The notes beneath the pieces are model-generated. The model saw nothing but the letters and a program-made list of their open reading frames with translations. It did no database searches and had not been told where the DNA came from. The translations under genes and the position numbers were made by a program. Positions 1-8,134 of a stretch of DNA of 64,000 nt are shown in pieces. Numbering within the stretch: the first letter of the stretch is position 1; every line of letters begins with the position of its first letter. Source of the stretch: Candidatus Blautia faecipullorum (GTDB taxonomy: Bacteria; Bacillota; Clostridia; Lachnospirales; Lachnospiraceae); contig DXEG01000036.1 of the NCBI GenBank assembly GCA_019115125.1, forward strand, positions 1-64,000, read 5' to 3'.

Positions 1-515
1 AATCCTACCCGCCATTCGGAATCCGCGGGGTCCCCGCCCCACTACTTCCTCATGTCGGGGCGCGTCATAAAGTCATGTCCCCACTTATGTGCAAGCACAA
101 CGTGTGGAATGACTTTTGACGCTTGAATCATTATAGGGAATTACTCCAAATTGTTCTATGCTGTAATATACAACCTTTCCTATAATATGAACGCCCCGCT
201 GTAGATGCGGCCAGATGCATGTGGAATTATGACTGCCTGCGGCAATCTGTATCTGGCGCGCAAAGTGTGCTGGTTTCCGCTCCGCTTCGGTCGGTGCTGT
301 ATATCTACTGGATGTCCAGCGCCCCTCAAGATTGAGGGGGAGTTGAAGTGTGTGCATACTCTGTTCTATTACAGGAAACGCCGTACCAGATCATGCAGGG
401 AACCGTATAAGATGGACAGAGAGGAAACTGCTGCATAAGATAAAGGGAAAAGAAAGTCTGTATGGAAAGCACAGACAACATGGAAGCTTCCGCAGGAAGC
501 GGGAAGGGGTGAAAT
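1..515. other. Intergenic or phage-derived stretch without a supported gene
   Basis: No reading frame here has a convincing start, ribosome site and protein-like composition. The open frames in it look like chance frames. It holds one copy of a 24-bp sequence (247-270) that recurs at 8132-8155 with two mismatches. The 3' end, about 500-515, carries the purine-rich ribosome site of the holin gene. Whether phage genes lie upstream cannot be seen. Confidence 0.5.
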
Positions 516-806
516 ATGGATCTCAGCTTTTTGATGGACTATGTGAATCTGGTGACTTTGGGCATTTGCCTTTGTGTGGGCTTCGCGCTGAAGTACGCGA
601 AGCTGTTCGAGTGGTTGGGAAATCAGTATATTCCTCTTGCAATGCTGATTCTCGGAACTGTGATCAATATTATGATCAACTGGCCGGAGGCGGGATCTCA
701 GGTGATTTTGGGAGGGATGATTTCAGGACTTGCGTCCACAGGGTTTTACGAAATGCTGCGCAATATGCTGCGAAAAGACGAAAAAGAGGGTGAAGAAGCC
801 CCGTGA
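516..806 (+). CDS. Phage holin family protein (Hol44/holin_5_2-like)
   Basis: A 96-residue membrane protein with hydrophobic segments near residues 11-27, 37-53 and 60-75 and a charged tail rich in Lys, Asp and Glu (LRKDEKEGEE), the usual holin layout. Holins make pores in the cytoplasmic membrane so that endolysin can reach the wall. The start at 516 is preceded by AAGGGGTG. A longer frame beginning near 350 overlaps it in another frame and is rejected. The lysozyme gene starts 32 bases after the stop, giving a classic two-gene lysis cassette. Family assignment rests on size, topology and neighbour, so a small non-phage membrane protein cannot be fully excluded. Confidence 0.75.
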   Translation: MDLSFLMDYVNLVTLGICLCVGFALKYAKLFEWLGNQYIPLAMLILGTVINIMINWPEAGSQVILGGMISGLASTGFYEMLRNMLRKDEKEGEEAP

Positions 807-837
807 GACTGTTGATGTATACAGGGAGGGAGATTTT

Positions 838-2673
838 ATGGAGATCAAGGGAATTGATGTGTCGGCGTGGCAGGGATATATAGACTGGAAAACCGTGGCG
901 GCCTATGGAATGGGCTTCGCCATTCTAAGAGTGACAGAAGCGGGAAACGTGGTGGACAGCACCTTTGAGGCAAATTATAAAGGATGCGCACAATATAAGA
1001 TTCCGGTGGGAGTATATAAATACAGCTATGCCATGACTGTGGAGGAATCCCGGGCAGAGGCGGAAAAGGTGATCAGCGTGCTGAAAGGGAAAAAGCTCCG
1101 GTTTCCTGTTTTTCTGGATCTGGAGTGGAGCAGGCAGAGGACTCTGGGCGCTTCCGGAGTTGAAAAGATCGCGGAGGCGTTTGAAAAAATTATTACGGAC
1201 GCCGGATACAGGTTCGGCATTTACTGCAATGTGGACTGGTATCATACAATGATCAGCTCCGGGCTGAAAAAATATGATTTCTGGATAGCCAGGTATCCGG
1301 CAGACGATAACGGAACTTTGAAGGAGAGACTGAGGCCGGATTTCGGCGTGGGCTGGCAGTACAGCAGCAAGGCCACGATTCCGGGGATTTCAGGCTATGT
1401 GGACAGAGACGTTTTTTACAAGAATTATCTGGATGAGGAAGACGGCAGTAAAGAAGAAGGAGAAAAGAAAAACGAGGATTTAAACGGAACAAAGGGCGGG
1501 GAAACCACGGCGTCGCCAGGGGAGACTGAGGAGCCAGAAGAAAAGAAAAACGAGGATTCAAACGGAACAAAGGGCGAGGAAACCACGGCGTCGTCAGGGG
1601 AATCTGGAGAAAATAGGAATCAGGGGAACGAGGAAGATCAGGAAAAAAATCCGGGACTGTGGGAAAAAACAGAAAGGCTGCTGGCGGAACAGACGGGATA
1701 TCTGGAGAAAAAATCTGCGGCAGACCTTGACAGCAAGAACGGAAACGCAGGATACGGGAACTATACCAAATATGCCAGAGACGTAAACGGATGGGGTCTT
1801 CCGGGATATCAGGGCCAGCCCTGGTGCGCGGTGTATCAGTTCTGGATCTGCGCAAAAATATTTGGCCGGGAAAAAGCCCTTGAAATCATGGGCGGCGGAT
1901 TTTATAACTGCAACAGTGTGAGAGCCCATGCCAAAGCAAAAGGAACCTGGCATACGGCGCCCAGACTGGGAGCTCTTGTGAATTTCCGGAACGGCGCCCA
2001 CATGGGCCGGGTCATACGGATTTCCGGAAACGTTATTTATACCAATGAGGGAAATACATCTTCGGGAAATATAAATCATGTGGAGGCAAACGGCGGGAGT
2101 GTGGCGGAAAAATCTTATACCGCGGATAATTCCCAGATTGACGGTTATGTGTGGATCGATTACGGAAAAGGCGCGGGAACCACGGAAGAAACTGTCTGGA
2201 AGCCGACAGGAACAGCCACGTCCACTGTAGATAATCTGTACGTCCGGTCGGCTCCTGCCGGGGAAGTGCTGGGCGAGCTGATGAAGGGCAATCGTTTTGA
2301 GATCAACGGGGCGGCCTCAGGCTCCTGGACACAGGTAAACGTGGCGAATATCGGCGTAGGCTGGGTATGGTCGGCCTACATAAAAAAGGACGGCGCCGGA
2401 GGCGCGGAGCATCAGGAGGATACCATTGAACACAAGCAGGATAAAAGGGAACGGCTTTTTGTGGGAGAGGTTACAGTCTCCGCTCTGAACGTCCGTACCT
2501 GGGCCGGGACAGAATATCCCCAGATCCGCTCCTACCCGTCGCTGGCGAAGGGGAATCTTGTAGATGTGATGAATTTTACCCAGAAAGCGGAGGACGGAAG
2601 TAAGTGGTACTATATCCGCATCGCAGGCCAATATTACGGCTTCGTCCACTCGCAGTATATTAAGAGAAAATAG
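838..2673 (+). CDS. Multidomain endolysin: GH25 lysozyme, CHAP-like domain and two SH3b repeats
   Basis: A 611-residue cell-wall hydrolase. Residues 1 to about 205 form a GH25 muramidase, with the opening motif GIDVSAWQG and the acidic pair in FPVFLDLEW. A hydrophilic linker follows (about 205-280) with two near-identical copies of a KKNEDxNGTKG block. A CHAP-like amidase/peptidase region (about 280-440) has the Cys in GQPWCAVYQFW and a His in NGAHMGRV. Two SH3b-type wall-binding repeats end the protein (about 455-520 and 545-611). The start at 838 is chosen for its GGGAGG ribosome site; the frame is open upstream to 730 but that part lacks protein character. There is no signal peptide, as expected for a holin-dependent enzyme. 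No other phage gene is visible downstream. Confidence 0.88.
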   Translation: MEIKGIDVSAWQGYIDWKTVAAYGMGFAILRVTEAGNVVDSTFEANYKGCAQYKIPVGVYKYSYAMTVEESRAEAEKVISVLKGKKLRFPVFLDLEWSRQRTLGASGVEKIAEAFEKIITDAGYRFGIYCNVDWYHTMISSGLKKYDFWIARYPADDNGTLKERLRPDFGVGWQYSSKATIPGISGYVDRDVFYKNYLDEEDGSKEEGEKKNEDLNGTKGGETTASPGETEEPEEKKNEDSNGTKGEETTASSGESGENRNQGNEEDQEKNPGLWEKTERLLAEQTGYLEKKSAADLDSKNGNAGYGNYTKYARDVNGWGLPGYQGQPWCAVYQFWICAKIFGREKALEIMGGGFYNCNSVRAHAKAKGTWHTAPRLGALVNFRNGAHMGRVIRISGNVIYTNEGNTSSGNINHVEANGGSVAEKSYTADNSQIDGYVWIDYGKGAGTTEETVWKPTGTATSTVDNLYVRSAPAGEVLGELMKGNRFEINGAASGSWTQVNVANIGVGWVWSAYIKKDGAGGAEHQEDTIEHKQDKRERLFVGEVTVSALNVRTWAGTEYPQIRSYPSLAKGNLVDVMNFTQKAEDGSKWYYIRIAGQYYGFVHSQYIKRK

Positions 2674-2677
2674 TGTC

Positions 2678-2710
2678 GGTGTACAAAGAGTGTATTGCCC
2701 TTTGTACACC
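2678..2710. terminator. Inverted repeat just after the endolysin gene
   Basis: An 11-bp perfect stem (GGTGTACAAAG and its complement) around an 11-base loop begins five bases after the endolysin stop codon. No U-run follows directly, but a second, stronger hairpin with a T-run lies at 2723-2753. The two may act together as a termination region. Confidence 0.5.
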
Positions 2711-2722
2711 AACGCTAAGACA

Positions 2723-2753
2723 ACGGGAAGCCCCAAACCCAGGGCTTCCCGCA
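2723..2753 (+). terminator. Terminator hairpin, copy 1 of a 31-bp duplicated sequence
   Basis: A 10-bp stem (CGGGAAGCCC with GGGCTTCCCG) with an 8-base loop is followed on the plus strand by AAATTTTTT, fitting intrinsic termination of the endolysin transcript. The same 31 bases occur exactly at 3366-3396, where the hairpin terminates tRNA-Leu on the other strand. Confidence 0.75.
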
Positions 2754-2852
2754 AATTTTTTATGGCCATTTTTATAATCTTTACAAAGCATTTTTTGACA
2801 ATTAGATTTTGGACATCTATATGTTTTAACTATGTATATATTCATTGATATA

Positions 2853-2861
2853 TGCTATACT
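2853..2861 (+). promoter_or_regulatory. Extended -10 promoter of the small toxin gene
   Basis: TGCTATACT forms an extended -10 element (TGn plus TATACT at 2856-2861). No good -35 lies at 17 bases, which is tolerated with an extended -10. Transcription from about 2868 would give a 5' leader of about 160 bases before the toxin start at 3031. Long structured leaders are usual for type I toxin mRNAs. Confidence 0.5.
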
Positions 2862-3030
2862 TTATGGAACGAAATGTGCCGTAGATCAGTTTGGTGAATC
2901 TGTAAATGGATATCTTAGACCGGCGGACAAAACACGAAAAAACTATCTATATGAAAAGAATATATTTACCCGGGCAGCCGACAGAGGCGGTTCTCTATCC
3001 GTTCCGAGTCTTGCGGAAAGGATGATTCTT

Positions 3031-3114
3031 ATGGATACATATGAAGAATTTCAAATCATTCTGGGCGTAGCCATGTTGATTGTTGCAATTCTGAATTTGA
3101 GAAATAAGAAATAG
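3031..3114 (+). CDS. Putative holin-like toxin (Hol_Tox type), 27 aa
   Basis: The peptide starts MDTYEEFQIILGVAMLIV and ends NLRNKK: a short charged start, one hydrophobic helix and a basic tail. This is the pattern of the small putative holin-like toxins of Firmicutes, membrane peptides of type I toxin-antitoxin loci. The ATG at 3031 lies nine bases after GGAAAGG, while an in-frame ATG at 3022 would touch that site. The frame is open upstream to 2845, but that part is judged to be untranslated leader. A convergent antisense RNA gene overlaps the 3' end. Family assignment is by motif and context. Confidence 0.72.
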   Translation: MDTYEEFQIILGVAMLIVAILNLRNKK

Positions 3115-3152
3115 CCGCTCCTGTCTCTGGCAAAGATTGAACGGCTATTTCT
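3109..3152. terminator. Shared hairpin at the 3' ends of toxin mRNA and antisense RNA
   Basis: AAATAGCCG at 3109-3117 pairs perfectly with CGGCTATTT at 3144-3152. The left arm overlaps the toxin stop codon. Lying between convergent transcripts, it could terminate both and forms the region where the two RNAs are complementary. Confidence 0.6.
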
Positions 3153-3214
3153 GTAGCTTATTTAATTAGTTCGCCGGAACGGGTAGCTTGCACCTACCTG
3201 TCGGCTGTCTTGTT
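3109..3214 (-). ncRNA. Candidate antisense antitoxin RNA, about 105 nt
   Basis: A near-consensus minus-strand promoter at 3221-3249 would start an RNA at about 3214. It runs into the 3' end of the toxin gene and ends at the 3109-3152 hairpin. Within it, GCCG/CGGC and GGTAG/CTACC arms (about 3173-3205) form a second stem-loop. Length, convergent orientation and 3' overlap match TxpA/RatA-type type I systems. The RNA itself is inferred. Confidence 0.6.
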
Positions 3215-3220
3215 AAATAT

Positions 3221-3249
3221 ATTATAGTCTTAGCAAGGCATTTTTTCAA
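3221..3249 (-). promoter_or_regulatory. Consensus promoter of the antisense RNA
   Basis: Read on the minus strand it is TTGAAA (3249-3244), a 17-base spacer, then TATAAT (3226-3221). No minus-strand protein frame follows, which supports an RNA product. Confidence 0.75.
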
Positions 3250-3304
3250 TATCTAAATTCAGGTTCTCGATTTAAAGAATTATTTTGGTTTCTGTTCACC
3301 TGCA

Positions 3305-3327
3305 AGCTTGACACTAGCTGTCAAGCT
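3305..3327. repeat. Second stem-loop resembling the antitoxin RNA core
   Basis: AGCTTGACA (3305-3313) and TGTCAAGCT (3319-3327) form a perfect 9-bp stem. The segment aligns with the stem region of the antisense RNA (about 3184-3207), sharing AGCTTG, CAC, TA, CTGTC and GCT in order. No clear minus-strand promoter sits above it. It looks like a degenerate or silent second antitoxin copy. Confidence 0.45.
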
Positions 3328-3365
3328 ATGCGCCAAAATCATTACTTTTCCGGCCTGATAAAAAC

Positions 3366-3396
3366 ACGGGAAGCCCCAAACCCAGGGCTTCCCGCA
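3366..3396 (-). terminator. Terminator of tRNA-Leu, copy 2 of the 31-bp duplicated hairpin
   Basis: The same hairpin as at 2723-2753. Read on the minus strand it lies 13 bases after the tRNA-Leu 3' end and is followed by GTGTTTTTATC, so it acts as the tRNA terminator. Confidence 0.75.
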
Positions 3397-3409
3397 GACA
3401 AAAAAATAA

Positions 3410-3493
3410 TGCAGGAGATGGGACTTGAACCCACACGATCTTGCGACCACAGGCACCTGAAGCCTGCGCGTCTGCCAATTCCGCCACTCCTGC
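3410..3493 (-). tRNA. tRNA-Leu, anticodon CAG
   Basis: The acceptor arms GCAGGAG and CTCCTGC pair fully, with discriminator A. The anticodon stem CAGGC/GCCTG encloses a TTCAGGT loop, giving anticodon CAG, and the long variable arm (TGGTCGCAAGATCGTG) is typical of leucine tRNA. The T-arm carries GGTTCAAGTCC. CCA is not encoded. Length is 84 nt. Confidence 0.97.
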
Positions 3494-3532
3494 ATTTCTT
3501 ATCTTCAGCCGCTCTCTCGCGACTGCTTGATT

Positions 3533-3561
3533 ATAATACCTCATTCCTGGATAAAAGTCAA
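3533..3561 (-). promoter_or_regulatory. Promoter of tRNA-Leu
   Basis: Read on the minus strand, TTGACT (3561-3556), 17 bases, then TATTAT (3538-3533), which overlaps an additional TATAAT. It lies about 40 bases upstream of the mature tRNA. Confidence 0.75.
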
Positions 3562-3653
3562 TAGGAATTTTTAAAAAAATTAAAAAAATTAATTCAGAAG
3601 CAAAAACCGATTCAGGGCTGTTTTAAATGAATGGGAAACAGAATTATTTTAAG

Positions 3654-3714
3654 TCAGACAGAATTATTTTTAGTGTCTGATTTTATTGAAAAAGGGAACC
3701 TCTTATGATACAAT
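3654..3714 (+). promoter_or_regulatory. carAB promoter with upstream dyad
   Basis: TTGAAA (3686-3691), a 17-base spacer and TACAAT (3709-3714) lie about 40 bases before the carA start. A dyad TCAGACA/TGTCTGA (3654-3660 and 3674-3680) ends five bases before the -35 box and could bind a regulator. The leader is too short to hold a PyrR-type attenuator. Confidence 0.7.
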
Positions 3715-3753
3715 CTTGAAGATTTAGGATAAAACAAGAGAAAGGGAGATTGT

Positions 3754-4842
3754 ATGAAAGCATTTCTGATATTAGAAGACGGTCATGTTTTTACCGGGAC
3801 CAGTATCGGTTCGGCCAGAGAAGTGATCAGCGAAATTGTTTTTAACACCTCTATGACCGGATATCTGGAAGTTATGACAGACCCGTCCTATGCCGGACAG
3901 GCTGTGTGTATGACATATCCTCTGATAGGAAATTACGGAATCTGTTATGAGGACCAGGAGTCCAGAAAACCATGGGTAGATGGTTTTATTGTCCGTGAAT
4001 TATCCCGTGTTCCCAGTAACTTCAGAAGCGTGGACACGATCCAGCATTTTCTTGAAAAGCATGATATACCAGGGATCGCCGGCATTGATACCAGAGCCCT
4101 GACGAAGATTCTCCGTGAAAAAGGTACCATGAACGGTATGATCACAGTCAATGAAAATTATGATTTAGATGCAATTATCCCCCGTTTAAAAGCATATACA
4201 ACTGGAAAAGTAGTGGAAAAGGTAACCTGCCGTGAAAAAGATGTGCTGAAAGGGAACGGCCCTAAGGTGGCTCTTATGGATTTTGGAGCAAAGAGAAATA
4301 TCGCCCGTTCTCTGAATAAGAGAGGCTGTCAGGTGACGGTTTATCCGGCTCTTACCCCGGCAGAGGAGATCCTGAAAGACAGGCCCGACGGGATCATGCT
4401 GAGCAACGGCCCCGGAGACCCGAAGGAATGTACTTCTATTATAGAAGAAATCCGTAAGCTCTATGAGTCGGATGTGCCGATCTTTGCCATCTGTCTGGGC
4501 CATCAGCTTATGGCGCTGGCGGCAGGCGGAGACACCCACAAAATGAAATACGGACACAGAGGCGGAAACCACCCGGTGAAGGATCTGGCTACCGGAAGAG
4601 TATATATATCTTCCCAGAACCATGGTTATGTGGTGGACGCGGAAGAGCTTGAGAAGAAGCATATCGCGAGACCGGCCTTTATCAATGTCAACGACGGCAC
4701 CAATGAAGGAATGATCTACGAGGGAAAGAATATTTTTACCGTGCAGTTCCATCCGGAAGCCTGCCCGGGACCTCAGGATTCCGGATATCTGTTTGACCGT
4801 TTTATGGAAATGATGGGAGGAAACAACAATGCCGAGAAATAA
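3754..4842 (+). CDS. carA: Carbamoyl-phosphate synthase small subunit (glutaminase)
   Basis: A 362-residue class I glutamine amidotransferase that releases ammonia from glutamine for carbamoyl phosphate synthesis, feeding pyrimidine and arginine pathways. The N-terminal CPSase small-subunit domain begins MKAFLILEDG. The C-terminal GATase has the catalytic Cys in AICLGHQLMALA and the His/Glu pair in QFHPEA. The start follows AAAGGGAG. Its last 14 bases overlap carB, so the two are co-translated. Full length for the family. Confidence 0.97.
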   Translation: MKAFLILEDGHVFTGTSIGSAREVISEIVFNTSMTGYLEVMTDPSYAGQAVCMTYPLIGNYGICYEDQESRKPWVDGFIVRELSRVPSNFRSVDTIQHFLEKHDIPGIAGIDTRALTKILREKGTMNGMITVNENYDLDAIIPRLKAYTTGKVVEKVTCREKDVLKGNGPKVALMDFGAKRNIARSLNKRGCQVTVYPALTPAEEILKDRPDGIMLSNGPGDPKECTSIIEEIRKLYESDVPIFAICLGHQLMALAAGGDTHKMKYGHRGGNHPVKDLATGRVYISSQNHGYVVDAEELEKKHIARPAFINVNDGTNEGMIYEGKNIFTVQFHPEACPGPQDSGYLFDRFMEMMGGNNNAEK

Positions 4843-7800
4843 AGACATCCAAAAAGTTCTTGTGATCGGTTCCGGGCCGATTGTGATCGGACAGGCGGCG
4901 GAATTTGATTATGCCGGTACCCAGGCCTGCCGCTCTCTGAAGGAGGAAGGCATTGAGGTAGTTCTTCTGAACTCCAATCCCGCCACGATCATGACAGACA
5001 AGGACATTGCGGACAGAGTTTATATCGAGCCTCTGACCGTAGAGGTTGTGGAGCAGTTAATATTGAAGGAAAAGCCGGACAGCGTGCTTCCCACCCTGGG
5101 CGGACAGGCAGGCCTGAATCTGGCTATGGAGCTGGAGGAAAAGGGCTTCCTGAAGGAGCACCATGTGCGCCTGATCGGCACTACGGCGGAGACCATCCGC
5201 AAGGCGGAGGACCGTCAGGAATTTAAAGACACCATGGAAAAAATCGGCGAGCCTGTGGCTGCTTCCAAGGTAGTCACTACAGTGGAGGAAGGACTTGCCT
5301 TTACCAATACCATCGGATATCCCGTGGTTCTTCGTCCCGCCTACACGCTGGGCGGCAGCGGCGGCGGAATCGCCAATAACGAGTATGAATTAAGAGAGAT
5401 CCTGGAAAACGGCCTTAGACTTTCCCGTGTAGGGGAAGTGCTGGTGGAGCGCTGTATTGCGGGCTGGAAGGAAATCGAGTATGAGGTGATGCGCGACGGC
5501 GCGGGCAACTGTATCACCGTCTGCAATATGGAAAACATTGACCCGGTAGGCGTCCACACAGGAGACTCTATCGTGGTGGCCCCGTCTCAGACTCTCGGAG
5601 ACAAGGAATACCAGATGCTCAGAACCTCCGCTCTGAATATCATTACAGAGCTGGGGATCACAGGCGGCTGCAACGTGCAGTACGCTCTGCATCCGGATAC
5701 CTTTGAGTATTGTGTGATCGAGGTGAATCCCCGTGTGAGCCGTTCGTCCGCTCTCGCCAGCAAGGCTACAGGCTACCCCATCGCGAAGGTGGCGGCGAAG
5801 ATCGCCCTGGGATACACCCTGGATGAGATCCCAAACGCCATTACCGGAAAAACCTACGCCAGCTTTGAGCCCATGCTGGATTACTGCGTGGTAAAGATTC
5901 CCCGGCTTCCCTTTGATAAATTTATTACAGCCAAGAGAACTCTGACCACTCAGATGAAAGCTACCGGAGAGGTTATGAGTATCTGCAGCAGCTTTGAAGG
6001 CGCCCTCATGAAGGCCATCCGCTCTCTGGAGCAGCATGTGGACAGTCTGATGTCCTATGATTTTACGGGACTGGATGAAGACGAGCTTATAGAGGAGCTG
6101 GCGGTAGTGGACGACCGCCGGATCTGGAAGATCGCGGAAGCCATCCGGAGGGATATTTCCAAAGAATACATTCACCGCATCACAAAAATTGACCGGTGGT
6201 TTATCGATAAAATTGCTGTTCTTGTAGAAATGGAGCAGGCGCTGAAGACACAGCCGCTGACAGGAGAGCTTCTTCTGGAGGCCAAGCGCCTGGAATTCCC
6301 CGATTATGTGATCGGCGGCCTCTGCGGCAGGACCGAGGCGGAGATCCGCGCGCTCAGGGAGGGCTATAAGATCCGGGCCGCTTATAAGATGGTAGATACC
6401 TGCGCGGCGGAGTTCGCGGCGGCCACGCCCTATTACTATTCTGTTTACGGAGGCCCCGAGACAGAAAACGAGGCTGTTGCCACAAAAGACAAAAAGAAAG
6501 TTCTTGTCCTGGGCTCAGGACCTATCCGCATCGGACAGGGAATCGAGTTCGACTTCTGCTCCGTGCATTGCACCTGGGCCTTTGCGAAAGAGGGCTATGA
6601 GACGATCATCATCAACAATAACCCGGAAACGGTCAGCACAGACTTTGATATAGCGGATAAGCTGTATTTCGAGCCGCTGACTCCCGAGGATGTGGAAAAT
6701 ATCGTAAACATCGAGAAGCCGGACGGAGCGGTTGTGCAGTTCGGCGGACAGACGGCTATCAAGCTTACGGAAGCCCTGATGAAGATGGGTGTGAAGATCA
6801 TGGGAACCTCCGCGGAAAATGTAGACGCCGCAGAGGACAGAGAGCTTTTTGACGGAATTCTGGAGCAGTGCCAGATCCCGCGTCCCAAGGGTCACACGGT
6901 GTTTACCGCTGAGGAAGCGAAGAAGGCGGCCGCTGAGCTGGGTTATCCGGTTCTGGTGCGTCCCTCCTATGTGCTTGGAGGCCAGGGCATGAGGATCGCC
7001 GTAAGCGACGAGGATGTAGATGAATATATCGGCATCATCAATCAGATCGCCCAGGAGCATCCGATTCTGGTAGATAAATACCTTATGGGAAAAGAGATCG
7101 AGGTGGACGCTGTCTGCGATGGAGAGGATATCCTTATTCCCGGTATTATGGAGCATATTGAGCGAGCAGGCATCCATTCCGGCGACAGTATCTCTGTCTA
7201 TCCGGCCAGAACCATCAGCGAGGGAGCGAAGGCGACCATTGCGGAATACACCCGCCGTCTGGCAAAGGCCCTCCATGTAATCGGAATGATTAATATCCAG
7301 TTTATCGTCTGCGGCGAGGAAGTGTATGTGATCGAGGTAAATCCGCGGTCCAGCCGTACCGTTCCCTATATCAGCAAGGTGACGGGCATCCCCATTGTTC
7401 CTCTGGCGACGAAGGTGATCCTTGGATATAAGCTGAAGGAGCTGGGATACCAGCCGGGACTTCAGCCGGAGGCGAAGCATATCGCCATTAAGATGCCGGT
7501 ATTCTCCTTTGAAAAGATCAGGGGCGCCGACATCAGTCTGGGACCGGAGATGAAATCCACAGGCGAATGTCTTGGCATCGCGGAAACCTTCAATGAGGCT
7601 CTCTACAAGGCTTTCCTGGGAGCCGGGATCCGTCTTCCGAAACACCGCAACATGATCATCACCGTGAAGGACGAGGATCAGCAGGAGGCGGTGCCTATAG
7701 CCAGAAGGTTTGAGGCTCTCGGATACCGTATTTACGCTACAAGAGGAACCGCCAGAGTCCTGAAGGAAAACGGGATCAAGGCGATCCGTACCAATAAGCT

Positions 7801-8044
7801 GGAGCAGCCCGCACCCAACCTGATGGACCTTATCCTGGGACATAAGATCGACGTAGTCATTGACACTCCGCCTCAGGGTGTGGAGCATCAGAAGGATGGC
7901 TTTGTGATCCGCAGAAACGCGATCGAGACAGGCGTGAATGTACTGACAAGCCTTGATACGGCGGAGGCGCTTGTGACCAGCCTGGAAAATACAGATCTGA
8001 ACCATCTGACGCTGATCGATATCGCTACGATCGCGGACAGATAA
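4829..8044 (+). CDS. carB: Carbamoyl-phosphate synthase large subunit
   Basis: A 1071-residue synthetase that makes carbamoyl phosphate from bicarbonate, ammonia and two ATP. It shows the duplicated ATP-grasp layout: the first half begins after VLVIGSGPIVIGQ and the second after VLVLGSGPIRIGQ near residue 555. Glycine-rich loops LGGSGGGIA and LGGQGMRIA mark the two ATP sites. The last 130 residues or so form the MGS-like allosteric domain. The start overlaps the carA stop. Full length and intact. Confidence 0.97.
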   Translation: MPRNKDIQKVLVIGSGPIVIGQAAEFDYAGTQACRSLKEEGIEVVLLNSNPATIMTDKDIADRVYIEPLTVEVVEQLILKEKPDSVLPTLGGQAGLNLAMELEEKGFLKEHHVRLIGTTAETIRKAEDRQEFKDTMEKIGEPVAASKVVTTVEEGLAFTNTIGYPVVLRPAYTLGGSGGGIANNEYELREILENGLRLSRVGEVLVERCIAGWKEIEYEVMRDGAGNCITVCNMENIDPVGVHTGDSIVVAPSQTLGDKEYQMLRTSALNIITELGITGGCNVQYALHPDTFEYCVIEVNPRVSRSSALASKATGYPIAKVAAKIALGYTLDEIPNAITGKTYASFEPMLDYCVVKIPRLPFDKFITAKRTLTTQMKATGEVMSICSSFEGALMKAIRSLEQHVDSLMSYDFTGLDEDELIEELAVVDDRRIWKIAEAIRRDISKEYIHRITKIDRWFIDKIAVLVEMEQALKTQPLTGELLLEAKRLEFPDYVIGGLCGRTEAEIRALREGYKIRAAYKMVDTCAAEFAAATPYYYSVYGGPETENEAVATKDKKKVLVLGSGPIRIGQGIEFDFCSVHCTWAFAKEGYETIIINNNPETVSTDFDIADKLYFEPLTPEDVENIVNIEKPDGAVVQFGGQTAIKLTEALMKMGVKIMGTSAENVDAAEDRELFDGILEQCQIPRPKGHTVFTAEEAKKAAAELGYPVLVRPSYVLGGQGMRIAVSDEDVDEYIGIINQIAQEHPILVDKYLMGKEIEVDAVCDGEDILIPGIMEHIERAGIHSGDSISVYPARTISEGAKATIAEYTRRLAKALHVIGMINIQFIVCGEEVYVIEVNPRSSRTVPYISKVTGIPIVPLATKVILGYKLKELGYQPGLQPEAKHIAIKMPVFSFEKIRGADISLGPEMKSTGECLGIAETFNEALYKAFLGAGIRLPKHRNMIITVKDEDQQEAVPIARRFEALGYRIYATRGTARVLKENGIKAIRTNKLEQPAPNLMDLILGHKIDVVIDTPPQGVEHQKDGFVIRRNAIETGVNVLTSLDTAEALVTSLENTDLNHLTLIDIATIADR

Positions 8045-8095
8045 ATATAATAAGGTGAAATATAACAAGGTGTCTATAAATCGGACGCCGCGGAG

Positions 8096-8134
8096 CAGAG
8101 ACCGGAGGAGCGCGAGCCGCTTCTCCGGTCTCTG
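8096..8134 (+). terminator. Strong hairpin after carB
   Basis: CAGAGACCGGAG and its exact complement enclose a 15-base loop, 51 bases after the carB stop. A U-tract is missing, so it may be a processing or Rho-independent-like stop of lower efficiency. Confidence 0.5.

Noticed and set aside
85-357. Minus-strand frame of 90 codons near the left edge
   Set aside because: No ribosome site and no recognisable protein pattern; it overlaps the 24-bp repeat.
350-793. 147-codon plus-strand frame overlapping the holin gene
   Set aside because: It is out of frame with the holin, whose hydrophobic topology and ribosome site are clear.
2845-3030. N-terminal extension of the small toxin (89 residues in all)
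   Set aside because: The extension has no ribosome site and unlike composition; the start at 3031 fits the family and leaves a normal type I leader.
3410-3493. tRNA-Leu as an occupied prophage attachment site
   Set aside because: The tRNA is intact and the only exact repeat is its terminator hairpin; no integrase or second tRNA 3' end is present in the window.
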